64,000 bases of DNA from Streptomyces ficellus (GTDB lineage Bacteria > Actinomycetota > Actinomycetes > Streptomycetales > Streptomycetaceae). A model generated the notes under the pieces. The model saw only the letters and a program-made list of their open reading frames with translations, was not told the origin of the DNA and did no database searches. Positions 15,447 to 24,245 of this stretch are shown here, piece after piece. Location: assembly GCF_009739905.1 (NCBI RefSeq), contig NZ_CP034279.1, positions 6,076,001 to 6,140,000 of the forward strand. Direction: 5' to 3'. Position numbers and translations under genes: made by a program. Every line of letters starts with the position of its first letter. The first letter of the stretch is position 1.

Positions 15447-17093
15447 TCACGCGTCGTACGAGTCCGCCTTCTTCGGCATCGGGTCCTGGACGAAACCGCT
15501 CAGGACCATCGACCGGTTGCTGAAGCGCTCGGTGTCCACGCCGTGCTCGTCGAGCATCTTGATCGTCGCGGCGTGCACCGCCCGCATCACCGGGGTGGCC
15601 GCGCGGATGGCGTCGTCGGCCATGAAACGGTGACGCCAGGGCTGTGACGCCCAGGCGTGCCGCAGGCCGAACGGCTCGGGCAGGACCAGCTTGCCGCCCA
15701 GGAAGTCCAGCACCGGCGGGAACCAGGTCAGGGGCGCCCGCACGGCCAGCCGGACGACCTCGTCGTTGTCGATCAGCGGCAGTTCGATCTCCCGCGTCTC
15801 CCAGAACCGGACGGTCTTGGAGACCACCTTCTTCTTGGGCTCGGGCTTCGTCGTGAACAGCCCGTGCACGGGCCCGAGGGCGTGCCCCGTGACCTCGATG
15901 CGCAGCGTGTGCAGCAGCGCCGTGACGGTCACCATCATGGTGAGCACCAGCTGGCCGTCCCACAGGACGAACTGCACGCCCAGGTAGTGGCGGTTGCCCT
16001 TGCCGAACTGGTTCTCGTTGCAGACGCGCTGTATCTCGTGCGGCTTGACCTGGTACGCGACGATGTCCTCGCCCTCCGGCCGGGCGACCTCCTTCGCGCC
16101 CTCGCCGACGGGGGTGACGATCCAGTGGTTGACGGACGGCTTGGGGAAGCCGGTCTTGAGCGTGCCGCGCTCCAGCAGCTTCAGCTCGTCGTGGATGGGG
16201 CGGATGACGTCCCAGGTGCGGAAGGCGTGGATCTCCTTGCCCTCCTTGGGAACGAGCTCCTCGGCCAGGTGCCAGCTGCCCCAGCGGGTGCCCATGCCGA
16301 GGACGCCCTTGGGCCCGGCGTAGAAGACGACGTTCGAGCGCTGCTCCGCGGTGAGCTTCTCCAGCTGCTGGCGCAGCTCCTCGGCGGCCGTCTCGTTGGG
16401 GTCGTGCGGCACCGCCTCGGGGATCTTCGGACCCATGCCGCCGCCCCCGCTGAGCAGCGAGTCCCAGCGGGCGCGCAGGTCCTTCGCGGTCGACTCGCAG
16501 ACCCGTTTGGCCAGGAACCAGCCGAGGACCGGCGCGACGAACATCGCGCGGAGGTAGAGCGCCAGGAAGCCGGTGAAGGGCAGCTTGAACAGGAAGAGGA
16601 GGGCCAGGATGCCGACCCCGACCAGCAGCAGGGCGCCCAGCGCCCCGGACCGCTTGCCGGAGGCGCCGCCGGCCAGGGTGCGCCGCAGCTGGAAGGCGGT
16701 CAGCCACACCAGCATGCCGGGCAGGAACAGCACACCGAACACGACGGTGATGAGGGTGAGCCGCTTGTCGCGCTGCTTGCGGATGTTGGTGGCGGCCAGA
16801 CAGTGCTCGACGACCGGCTGGGGCTCGGTGCCGAAGGACTGGATGAGCGGTTTGCGGGCGCCGCCGAGCATCCGGACCTGCACGGCGCGGGAGAACGCCT
16901 CACCGAGGGTCGGCTTGAAGAGCGAGAACTTGCCCTTGGTGACGCTCGACTCGTGCCACTCGTTGTTGGCCTTGAGGATCTCCTCGACCTCGACGTTCTC
17001 CCGGTACGCGGCGGATGCCAGCGCGTGCGTCGCCACGGTCTGCCCGTCCGAGCCCTGGAGCGGGACCTGTGCCCCGGGGCCGAAACTGTCCAT
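15447..17093 (-). CDS. Conserved membrane protein with large cytoplasmic part, unknown function
   Basis: The 548-aa protein has a soluble N-terminal part (about 1-100), then three or four hydrophobic segments between about 105 and 215 (LTLITVVFGVLFLPGMLVWL, ALGALLLVGVGILALLFLF, FTGFLALYLRAMFVAPVLG). A soluble 330-residue C-terminal region follows, containing two more hydrophobic stretches (LVLTMMVTVTALLHTL). No catalytic motif recognised. Three in-frame starts exist (GTG 17132, ATG 17114, ATG 17093); ATG 17093 was chosen for the GGCGAAAG upstream, with moderate confidence. It sits downstream of EF-G2 behind a terminator. Confidence 0.6.
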   Translation of the reverse strand: MDSFGPGAQVPLQGSDGQTVATHALASAAYRENVEVEEILKANNEWHESSVTKGKFSLFKPTLGEAFSRAVQVRMLGGARKPLIQSFGTEPQPVVEHCLAATNIRKQRDKRLTLITVVFGVLFLPGMLVWLTAFQLRRTLAGGASGKRSGALGALLLVGVGILALLFLFKLPFTGFLALYLRAMFVAPVLGWFLAKRVCESTAKDLRARWDSLLSGGGGMGPKIPEAVPHDPNETAAEELRQQLEKLTAEQRSNVVFYAGPKGVLGMGTRWGSWHLAEELVPKEGKEIHAFRTWDVIRPIHDELKLLERGTLKTGFPKPSVNHWIVTPVGEGAKEVARPEGEDIVAYQVKPHEIQRVCNENQFGKGNRHYLGVQFVLWDGQLVLTMMVTVTALLHTLRIEVTGHALGPVHGLFTTKPEPKKKVVSKTVRFWETREIELPLIDNDEVVRLAVRAPLTWFPPVLDFLGGKLVLPEPFGLRHAWASQPWRHRFMADDAIRAATPVMRAVHAATIKMLDEHGVDTERFSNRSMVLSGFVQDPMPKKADSYDA

Positions 17094-17220
17094 TGTCACT
17101 TTCGCCGCCCCCATCGCCGCGTGTGTCCGCACTGCGGTCTGTTCCCAACCCCTCGCCCCCGCACACTTGCTGAACTGGGCACCACAGCCTATCGAGGCCG
17201 CCCGCCGCGCGTCGGCGGAC

Positions 17221-17266
17221 GGCCGAATGCCGCCCGCCCGGGCGGAGTTGGGCGGGCGGCTCGGCC
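17221..17266. terminator. Two-tier hairpin after the EF-G2 gene
   Basis: An 11-bp inner stem (GCCGCCCGCCC and complement, 10-nt loop) is extended by a 6-bp outer stem (GGCCGA/TCGGCC). It lies immediately downstream of the EF-G2 stop and before the next minus-strand gene. Confidence 0.7.
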
Positions 17267-17274
17267 AACGGCGG

Positions 17275-19485
17275 TCAGCTCCCGACGCGTTCGCGGACCC
17301 TGTCGGCGACCTGCGGCGGCATGGCCTCGTGGCGGGCGTAGGCGCGGTCGAAGCGGCCCGTGCCGTGCGAGATGGAGCGGAGGTCGACGGCGTACCGTCC
17401 GATCTCGATCTCCGGCACGTCGGCCCGTACGAGCGTCCGGCCCTGCCCCGCCTGTTCGGTGCCGACGACGCGTCCGCGCCGGCCGGACAGGTCGCTCATC
17501 ACGGGGCCGACGTACTCGTCCGGTACGAGGACCTGGACCTCGGCGACCGGTTCGAGGAGGTTGATCCGGGCGTCCGCCGCCGCCTCGCGCAGCGCGAGGG
17601 CGCCGGCCGTCTGGAAGGCCGCGTCGGAGGAGTCGACCGAGTGGGCCTTGCCGTCGAGGAGGGTCACGCGGACGTCGACGAGCGGATAGCCCGCGGCGAC
17701 ACCCTTGGCGGCCTGGGCGCGTACGCCCTTCTCCACGGAGGGGATGAACTGGCGCGGCACCGCCCCGCCGACGACCTTGTCGACGAACTCGATGCCGGAA
17801 CCGGGCGGCAGCGGCTCCACGTCGATCTCGCAGATGGCGTACTGCCCGTGCCCGCCCGACTGCTTGACGTGCCGCCCGCGCCCCGACGACCTGTCGCCGA
17901 ACGTCTCGCGCAGCGACACCTTGTGCGGTACGACGTCGACCTGGACGCCGTACCGTTTGCGCAGCCGCTCCAGCGCCACGTCCTTGTGCGCCTCACCCAG
18001 GCACCACAGGACGACCTGGTGGGTGTCCTGGTTCTGCTCCAGGCGCATGGCCGGGTCCTCGGCGACGAGCCGGGCGAGCCCCTGGGACAGCTTGTCCTCG
18101 TCCGCCTTGCTGTGCGCCTCGATGGCGAGCGGGAGGAGGGGGTCGGGCATCGTCCAGGGCTCCATCAGGAGCGGGTCGTCCTTGGCGGACAGCGTGTCAC
18201 CGGTCTCGGCGCGGGACAGCTTCCCGACACAGGCCAGGTCGCCGGCGATCGCGTGGTTCAGCTGCCGCTGGTGCTTGCCGAAGGGCGCGGACAGGGCACC
18301 GATCCGCTCGTCCGCTTCGTGGGAGGCACGGTCCTCGTGGCCGCGGTCGGCGAGGCCGTGCCCGGATACGTGGACGGTCTCGTCCGGACGGAGGGTGCCG
18401 GAGAAGACCCGCACCAGCGAGATCCGGCCGACGTACGGGTCGGAGGACGTCTTGACGACCTCGGCGACGAGCGGCCCGGCCGGATCGCAGGTGATCGGGG
18501 GGCGCGCGGCGCCCTGCGGGGTGGTGACGGCGGGCGCCTCGCGCTCCAGGGGCGTGGGGAAGCCACGGGTGATCAGGTCCAGCAGCTCGACCGTGCCCAG
18601 GCCCTGCTTGCCGCCGGACGCGGCGGGTGCGGCGGCGAGGACCGGGTGGAAGCTGCCCCGCGCCACGGCCTTCTCCAGGTCGTCGACGAGCGTCTTGAGG
18701 TCGATCTCCTCACCGCCGAGGTAGCGGTCCATGAGCGACTCGTCCTCGCTCTCGGCGATGATCCCCTCGATGAGGCGGTTGCGGGCCTCCGCGATGAGGG
18801 GCCGCTGGGCGTCGTCGGGCGGGTTCTCCTGCCGCTCCCCGGAGGAGTAGTCGAAGATCTTCTGGGTCAGCAGGCCGATCAGCCCGGTCGCGGGAGCGTG
18901 CCCGTCGGGCGTCTGCGGGCCGAGGACGGGGACGTACAGCGGGAGGATCGCGTCGGGGTCGTCACCGCCGAAGATCCGGGCGAGGACCCGGGTCAGCTCG
19001 TCGAAGTCGACGCGCGCGGTGTCGAGGTGCGTGACGACGATGGCGCGCGGCATGCCGACCGCCGCGCACTCCTCCCACACCATCCGGCAGGACCCGGCGA
19101 CCGCGTCGGCCTCCTGCGCGGCCGAGACGACGAAGAGGGCCGCGTCCGCGGCGCGCAGACCGGCCCTCAGCTCCCCGACGAAGTCGGCGTATCCGGGAGT
19201 GTCCAGCAGATTGATCTTGCAGCCGCCCCATTCGAGTGGGACGAGGGACAGTTGTACGGAGCGTTGCTGGCGGTGCTCGATCTCGTCGTAGTCGGAGACC
19301 GTGCCGCCGTCCTCGACCCGGCCCGCCCGGTTGACCGCTCCTGCCGTCAGCGCGAGGGCCTCGACCAGGGTCGTCTTGCCGGATCCGCTGTGGCCGACCA
19401 GCACCACGTTCCGTACCGATGAGGGCTGGTCGGCCGTTATAGCCCTGCCGGCGGCCCCGGGGTGTGCGTTCGCCTTGTCGCCCAT
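17275..19485 (-). CDS. Elongation factor G-like protein (EF-G2) with atypical GTPase motifs
   Basis: The 736-aa protein has the five-domain EF-G layout. The P-loop GHSGSGKT (31-38) is intact, but other G motifs differ from translating EF-G. Switch II reads DTPGY (95-99) with Tyr where the catalytic His stands, G4 is THLD (152-155) instead of NKxD, and the RGIT switch I signature is missing (QRSVQLS). Actinobacterial EF-G2 paralogues lack normal translocase function; the role is unclear. The ATG has GGAGGAAG upstream. A 22-nt tandem repeat lies in its 5' region. The usual fusA is not in this window. Confidence 0.85.
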   Translation of the reverse strand: MGDKANAHPGAAGRAITADQPSSVRNVVLVGHSGSGKTTLVEALALTAGAVNRAGRVEDGGTVSDYDEIEHRQQRSVQLSLVPLEWGGCKINLLDTPGYADFVGELRAGLRAADAALFVVSAAQEADAVAGSCRMVWEECAAVGMPRAIVVTHLDTARVDFDELTRVLARIFGGDDPDAILPLYVPVLGPQTPDGHAPATGLIGLLTQKIFDYSSGERQENPPDDAQRPLIAEARNRLIEGIIAESEDESLMDRYLGGEEIDLKTLVDDLEKAVARGSFHPVLAAAPAASGGKQGLGTVELLDLITRGFPTPLEREAPAVTTPQGAARPPITCDPAGPLVAEVVKTSSDPYVGRISLVRVFSGTLRPDETVHVSGHGLADRGHEDRASHEADERIGALSAPFGKHQRQLNHAIAGDLACVGKLSRAETGDTLSAKDDPLLMEPWTMPDPLLPLAIEAHSKADEDKLSQGLARLVAEDPAMRLEQNQDTHQVVLWCLGEAHKDVALERLRKRYGVQVDVVPHKVSLRETFGDRSSGRGRHVKQSGGHGQYAICEIDVEPLPPGSGIEFVDKVVGGAVPRQFIPSVEKGVRAQAAKGVAAGYPLVDVRVTLLDGKAHSVDSSDAAFQTAGALALREAAADARINLLEPVAEVQVLVPDEYVGPVMSDLSGRRGRVVGTEQAGQGRTLVRADVPEIEIGRYAVDLRSISHGTGRFDRAYARHEAMPPQVADRVRERVGS

Positions 19486-19591
19486 GATTCTTCCTCCCGA
19501 TCGCGAGTGCACGGGGTGCACGGTGGAGGTGGGGGGTGGGGCGCGGGCGCGGGGGAGCCTGCTGGGGCGGCTCCGGCGGTGCCCGCGGTCG

Positions 19592-19635
19592 TCTTTCGAG
19601 CTTTCCGCTCAGGTCTTTCGAGCTTTCCACTCAGG
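19592..19635 (-). repeat. 22-nt tandem duplication upstream of EF-G2
   Basis: Two head-to-tail copies of a 22-nt unit (19592-19613 and 19614-19635), 21 of 22 positions identical; core CTTTCGAGCTTTCC. They lie 107 nt upstream of the EF-G2 start and 132 nt before pgsA, in the divergent promoter region. They could be a double binding site or a simple duplication. Confidence 0.75.
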
Positions 19636-19767
19636 CCAGGTTGCGTCCATACGTCCGACACCGCGACGGGAGCGGGGTGCCCGGGGCCGGAGGGTGCCCC
19701 TGCCTGGCTACGATGGGCCAGCCGGTGGCCGTAGGGGCCGCGCGGCCCACCGACCCTCGGGAAGGCC

Positions 19768-20562
19768 ATGCTGAACAAGTACGCGCGTGCATTTTTCACG
19801 CGTGTTCTCACACCGTTCGCCGCGTTTCTGCTCCGCCGCGGAGTGAGCCCCGACGCCGTGACGCTCGTCGGCACGGCCGGCGTGGTGGCGGGCGCGCTGG
19901 TCTTCTTCCCCAGGGGCGAGTTCTTCTGGGGCACGATCGTCATCACCCTGTTCGTCTTCTCCGACCTGGTCGACGGCAACATGGCCCGCCAGGCCGGGAT
20001 CTCCAGCCGCTGGGGCGCCTTTCTGGACTCGACCCTCGACCGGGTCGCCGACGGCGCGATCTTCGGCGGCTTCGCGCTCTGGTACGCGGGCCGGGGCGAC
20101 GACAACGTGCTGTGCGCGGTCGCCATCTTCTGCCTGGCCAGCGGCCAGGTCGTGTCGTACACCAAGGCGCGCGGCGAGTCGATCGGCCTGCCGGTCGCGG
20201 TCAACGGCCTGGTCGAGCGGGCCGAGCGGCTCGTGGTCTCCCTGGTGGCGGCGGGCGTGGCCGGACTGCACGGCTTCGGTGTGCCGGGCGTGCAGGTGCT
20301 CCTGCCGATCGCCCTGTGGGCGGTGGCCGTGGGCAGTGCGGTGACGCTGGGGCAGCGGGTCGTCACGGTACGGCGCGAGGCGGCGGAGGCGGACGTGGTG
20401 TCGGCGGCGGATGCGGTGCCGGCGTCGGGGGCCGCCGGGGGCTCTGGGGCGGATGCGGCCGCCGGGGCGAGTGGTATCGGTGGCGCCGGTGGGGCTGCGG
20501 ATGCCCGTGGGGCTTCTGATGCCGGTGGGGCTTCTGGGGCTAGGGGGAGTGAGGCGACATGA
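19768..20562 (+). CDS. pgsA: CDP-alcohol phosphatidyltransferase (phosphatidylinositol phosphate synthase)
   Basis: This polytopic membrane enzyme joins CDP-diacylglycerol and an alcohol, here most likely inositol phosphate. The family motif D-x2-D-G-x2-A-R-x8-G-x3-D-x3-D is complete in DLVDGNMAR ... WGAFLDSTLDRVAD (about 66-93). The neighbours (PatA-like acyltransferase and PimA-like mannosyltransferase, overlapping) point to PIP synthase for PI/PIM lipids. The last ~55 residues are a Gly/Ala/Ser low-complexity tail with more T-ending codons than the body. The stop overlaps the next start in ATGA. Confidence 0.85.
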   Translation: MLNKYARAFFTRVLTPFAAFLLRRGVSPDAVTLVGTAGVVAGALVFFPRGEFFWGTIVITLFVFSDLVDGNMARQAGISSRWGAFLDSTLDRVADGAIFGGFALWYAGRGDDNVLCAVAIFCLASGQVVSYTKARGESIGLPVAVNGLVERAERLVVSLVAAGVAGLHGFGVPGVQVLLPIALWAVAVGSAVTLGQRVVTVRREAAEADVVSAADAVPASGAAGGSGADAAAGASGIGGAGGAADARGASDAGGASGARGSEAT

Positions 20563-21473
20563 GCGCTGTGGGTGAGCGGCTGACCGACGCCCTGTACGGG
20601 ATCGGCTGGACCGCGGTGAAGAAACTGCCCGAGCCGGTGGCGGCCGGGCTCGGCCGGCGTATCGCGGACACCGTCTGGAAGCGGCGCGGCAAGGGCGTGC
20701 TGCGCCTGGAGGCCAACCTCGCGCGCGTGGTGCCGGACGCCTCCCCGGAGCGCCTGGCCCAGCTGTCGCAGGCCGGGATGCGCTCGTACATGCGCTACTG
20801 GATGGAGTCGTTCCGGCTGCCCGCCTGGAGCGCGGAGCGCGTCAAGGACGCGTTCGACGTCAAGGACGTGCACCACCTGACCGACGGGCTCGCCGCGGGC
20901 AAGGGCGTGATACTCGCGCTGCCGCACCTGGCCAACTGGGACCTCGCGGGCGTGTGGGTCACGCGCGCGCTGGGCGTACCGTTCACGACGGTCGCCGAGC
21001 GGCTGAAGCCCGAGACGCTGTACGACCGCTTCGTGGCGTACCGGGAGTCGCTGGGCATGGAGGTCCTGCCGCACACCGGCGGCTCCGCGTTCGGCACCCT
21101 CGCCCGACGGCTCCGCGGGGGCGGCCTGGTCTGCCTGGTCGCCGACCGGGACCTGTCGGCGTCGGGCGTCGAGGTGAAGTTCTTCGGCGAGACGGCCCGC
21201 ATGCCGGCCGGCCCCGCGATGCTGGCGCAGCAGACCGGCGCGCTGCTCCTGCCGGTGACCCTCTGGTACGACGAGACGTCGACCATGAAGGGACGGGTGC
21301 ACCCGCCGGTCGACGTGCCGGGGACGGGCACGCGCGCCGAGAAGACGGCGGTCATGACCCAGACCCTGGCCGACGCCTTCGCCACCGGGATCGCCGACCA
21401 CCCCGAGGACTGGCACATGCTCCAGCGGCTGTGGCTCGCCGACCTCGACCCGGCGAAGGGGCCCGGCGCGTGA
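20559..21473 (+). CDS. Phosphatidylinositol mannoside acyltransferase (PatA-like)
   Basis: The 304-aa LpxL/HtrB-type acyltransferase has catalytic H(x4)D in LPHLANWD (about residues 125-132) and the second conserved block VCLVADRDLSASGVEVKFFG. In actinobacteria this enzyme acylates the mannose of phosphatidylinositol mannoside at the inner membrane face. Position between pgsA and the PimA-like gene, with 4-nt overlaps on both sides, supports the assignment. No signal peptide, as expected for a membrane-surface enzyme. Confidence 0.84.
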   Translation: MSAVGERLTDALYGIGWTAVKKLPEPVAAGLGRRIADTVWKRRGKGVLRLEANLARVVPDASPERLAQLSQAGMRSYMRYWMESFRLPAWSAERVKDAFDVKDVHHLTDGLAAGKGVILALPHLANWDLAGVWVTRALGVPFTTVAERLKPETLYDRFVAYRESLGMEVLPHTGGSAFGTLARRLRGGGLVCLVADRDLSASGVEVKFFGETARMPAGPAMLAQQTGALLLPVTLWYDETSTMKGRVHPPVDVPGTGTRAEKTAVMTQTLADAFATGIADHPEDWHMLQRLWLADLDPAKGPGA

Positions 21474-22630
21474 AGATCGGCATCGTCTGCCCGTACTCCT
21501 GGGACGTCCCCGGTGGCGTCCAGTTCCACATCCGCGACCTGGCCGAGCACCTGATCCGGCTCGGCCACGAGGTGTCCGTCCTGGCCCCGGCCGACGACGA
21601 GACGCCGCTGCCGCCGTACGTCGTCTCGGCCGGCCGCGCGGTACCCGTCCCGTACAACGGCTCCGTGGCCCGGCTGAACTTCGGGTTCCTGTCGGCGGCG
21701 CGGGTGCGGCGCTGGCTGCACGACGGCACGTTCGACGTGATCCACATCCACGAGCCCGCCTCGCCCTCGCTGGGGCTGCTGTCCTGCTGGGCGGCGCAGG
21801 GCCCGATCGTGGCCACCTTCCACACCTCGAACCCGCGCTCGCGGGCGATGATCGCCGCGTACCCGATCCTCCAGCCCGCCCTGGAGAAGATCAGCGCGCG
21901 CATCGCGGTCAGCGAGTACGCCCGCCGGACCCTGGTCGAGCACCTGGGCGGCGACGCGGTCGTCATCCCCAACGGCGTCGACGTGGACTTCTTCGCCAAG
22001 GCGGAGCCCAAGGCGGAGTGGCAGGGCGGCACGCTCGGCTTCATCGGGCGGATCGACGAGCCCCGCAAGGGCCTTCCGGTGCTGATGAAGGCCCTCCCGA
22101 AGATCCTGGCCGCCTGCCCCGACACCCGGCTCCTGGTCGCGGGCCGGGGCGACGAGGAGGAGGCCGTGGCGTCGCTGCCCGCCGAGATGCGGTCGCGGGT
22201 GGAGTTCCTCGGCATGGTCAGCGACGAGGACAAGGCACGGCTGCTGCGCAGCGTCGACGTGTACGTGGCGCCCAACACCGGTGGCGAGAGCTTCGGCATC
22301 ATCCTCGTCGAGGCCATGTCGGCGGGCGCGCCGGTGGTGGCCAGCGACCTGGACGCGTTCGCGCAGGTCCTGGACCAGGGCGCCGCGGGCGAGCTGTTCG
22401 CCAACGAGGACGCCGACGCCCTCGCCGAGACGGCGATCCGCCTGCTCGGCGACTCCGGGCGGCGCGTGGAGCTCCGGGAGCGGGGCAGCGCCCACGTCCG
22501 CCGCTTCGACTGGTCGACGGTCGGCGCGGACATCCTCGCCGTGTACGAGACGGTGACGGACGGCGCCGCGTCGGTCGCCACGGACGAGCGGCTCGGCCTG
22601 CGGGCCCGGTGGGGGCTGGCTCGGGACTGA
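21470..22630 (+). CDS. GT-B glycosyltransferase, phosphatidylinositol mannosyltransferase (PimA-like)
   Basis: The 386-aa family 4 glycosyltransferase begins with KIGIVCPYSWDVPGGVQFH, the substrate loop typical of PimA. It has a nucleotide-sugar site with the ESFGIILVE (EX7E) motif near residue 265 and GRIDEPRKGLPVL in the C-terminal Rossmann domain. It would transfer mannose from GDP-mannose to phosphatidylinositol. The start is GTG 21470, overlapping the preceding stop (GTGA). It is the last gene of the lipid operon; the following 250 bp carry no recognisable gene. Confidence 0.86.
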   Translation: MKIGIVCPYSWDVPGGVQFHIRDLAEHLIRLGHEVSVLAPADDETPLPPYVVSAGRAVPVPYNGSVARLNFGFLSAARVRRWLHDGTFDVIHIHEPASPSLGLLSCWAAQGPIVATFHTSNPRSRAMIAAYPILQPALEKISARIAVSEYARRTLVEHLGGDAVVIPNGVDVDFFAKAEPKAEWQGGTLGFIGRIDEPRKGLPVLMKALPKILAACPDTRLLVAGRGDEEEAVASLPAEMRSRVEFLGMVSDEDKARLLRSVDVYVAPNTGGESFGIILVEAMSAGAPVVASDLDAFAQVLDQGAAGELFANEDADALAETAIRLLGDSGRRVELRERGSAHVRRFDWSTVGADILAVYETVTDGAASVATDERLGLRARWGLARD

Positions 22631-22880
22631 GGCCGGGTTGGTTCCGTGCGGGGTGGAACCGGGTTGATCCGGGGCTCGGTTGTTCCGGGGCGGTTCGTCT
22701 GCGGGCCGTGCCTGGTCCGGTGACCTCCGGTGGGTGGGGGCGTGGCCCCTCCGGGCTCGCCTCCGCGGGGTCGGCTGCCGCGCGTGACGCGTGAGGGAGC
22801 CGCGCCTGTCCCGCCAGCCCCCGCGGGGGCGACCCTGCACGGCACCGCCCTCTGTCGTCGGCCGGGTGCGGGACGGCAGT

Positions 22881-23576
22881 ATGGCCCGCGTGGACATACG
22901 CCGTCTCGATCTCGGGTACTTCGTCCGGTCCGCCGCCGAGGCGGGCACCCCGCATCCTCGGGTGGAGCCGGTGCTCGCGTATCTCGTGCGGCACCCCGAC
23001 GGGCTGCTGCTGTTCGACACCGGCGTGGGGGAGGGCGACCCCGGGGCGGAGGCGCGGTACCGGCCGCGGCGGCGGGGGCTGGTCGAGGCGCTCGCCGCGG
23101 AGGGGGTCCGGCCGGAGGACGTCGACGTGGTGGTGAACTGCCACCTCCACTTCGACCACTGCGGGGGCAACCCGCTGCTGGCGGGCCGCCCCGTCCTGGT
23201 CCAGCGCGAGGAGCTGGCCACGGCGCGGGCCGGCGACTACACGATCGACGCCCTGGTCGACTTCCCCGGTGCGCGGTACGAGGAGCTGGACGGCGAGGCG
23301 GAGGTGTGGCCCGGTGTCCGGGTCGTACCGACGCCCGGGCACACGGACGGGCACCAGTCGCTGGTGGTGACCGGACGGCGGGGCACGGTGGTGCTCGCGG
23401 GGCAGGCGTACGACTGCGCGTCGCAGTACGCGTCCGACGAGATGGCGCGGGCGGCCGGGTGCCCGGACGTACCCGTACCGGAGTGGCTGGAGCGGCTGGC
23501 CGCGTTCGGGCCGCGGCGGGTGCTGTTCGCGCACGACCGGTCGGTGTGGGAAGGGGACGCGGCGGCGCGCGGGTAG
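22881..23576 (+). CDS. MBL-fold metallo-hydrolase, lactonase-like
   Basis: The 231-aa metallo-beta-lactamase-fold enzyme has the dizinc motif HLHFDHCGGN, a TPGHTDGHQSLVV block and a final HDRSVW. The pattern is close to N-acyl-homoserine-lactone lactonases (AHL lactonase branch), but the substrate cannot be inferred since Streptomyces uses gamma-butyrolactones. The ATG at 22881 starts MARVDIRRLDLGYF; the longer upstream frame looks like GC-rich noise. It is about 250 bp from the PIM operon, so probably separately expressed. Confidence 0.72.
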   Translation: MARVDIRRLDLGYFVRSAAEAGTPHPRVEPVLAYLVRHPDGLLLFDTGVGEGDPGAEARYRPRRRGLVEALAAEGVRPEDVDVVVNCHLHFDHCGGNPLLAGRPVLVQREELATARAGDYTIDALVDFPGARYEELDGEAEVWPGVRVVPTPGHTDGHQSLVVTGRRGTVVLAGQAYDCASQYASDEMARAAGCPDVPVPEWLERLAAFGPRRVLFAHDRSVWEGDAAARG

Positions 23577-23579
23577 CCT
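23574..23579 (+). promoter_or_regulatory. -10 candidate for the LemA-like gene
   Basis: TAGCCT, partly overlapping the stop of the metallo-hydrolase gene (TAG 23574-23576), ends 8 nt before GTG 23588. This is consistent with a near-leaderless mRNA. Confidence 0.35.
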
Positions 23580-23587
23580 TTCGGCCC

Positions 23588-24136
23588 GTGATCGAAACCT
23601 TCATCTGGATCGTCGTCGGCCTGGTCGCCATCGGCCTGTACCTGAGCTGGACGGCCGGGCGGCTCGACCGGCTGCACGCCCGGATCGACGCCGCCCGCGC
23701 CGCGCTCGACGCCCAGCTCCTGCGCCGCGCCTCGGTCGCCCAGGAACTGGCCACCTCGGGCGTGCTCGACCCGGCCGCGTCGATCGTGCTCTACGAGGCC
23801 GCCCACGCCGCCCGGCAGGCGGAGGAGGAGCACCGGGAGGTCGCCGAGAGCGAGCTGAGCCAGGCGCTGCGGGCCGTTTTCGGCGAGCCCGAGCAGGTGG
23901 AGGCCGTGCGGGAGGCCCCGGGCGGCGATCAGGCGGCCGGGGAGCTGGCCGCGGCGGTGCGCCGGGTGCCGATGGCCCGCCGCTTCCACAACGACGCGGT
24001 ACGGGCGGCCAGGGCGCTGCGCAGGCACCGCAAGGTGCGCTGGTTCCGGCTCGCCGGCCACGCCCCGTTCCCGATGGCCTTCGAGATGGACGACGAGCCG
24101 CCGACCGCCCTGGCGGACCGGCCGGGCAGCTCCTGA
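23588..24136 (+). CDS. LemA-like single-pass membrane protein of unknown function
   Basis: The 182-aa protein has an N-terminal membrane helix (IETFIWIVVGLVAIGLYLSW), then a long helical region starting GRLDRLHARIDAARAALDAQLLRRASVAQELA, the pattern seen in LemA-type proteins. A second helix pair is rich in charged residues (about 75-150). Topology suggests one anchor with a cytoplasmic or extracytoplasmic coiled coil. Length is typical. Function unknown; pdxS follows after 109 bp. Confidence 0.6.
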   Translation: MIETFIWIVVGLVAIGLYLSWTAGRLDRLHARIDAARAALDAQLLRRASVAQELATSGVLDPAASIVLYEAAHAARQAEEEHREVAESELSQALRAVFGEPEQVEAVREAPGGDQAAGELAAAVRRVPMARRFHNDAVRAARALRRHRKVRWFRLAGHAPFPMAFEMDDEPPTALADRPGSS

Positions 24137-24245
24137 CCTCGGGAAAACGAGCCACCGGCTCACTATTGGCCCTTGAAGTGGACCGGGTGGCCCGGGTTTC
24201 CTCGGTGTAGTTGAAACCGCCCCGTTTCTTGAGTGAGGTCCATCC

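Noticed and set aside
22631..22880. A possible gene between the mannosyltransferase and metallo-hydrolase genes
   Set aside because: Only short GC-rich frames without start context; one in-frame extension of the metallo-hydrolase is not supported by a ribosome site.
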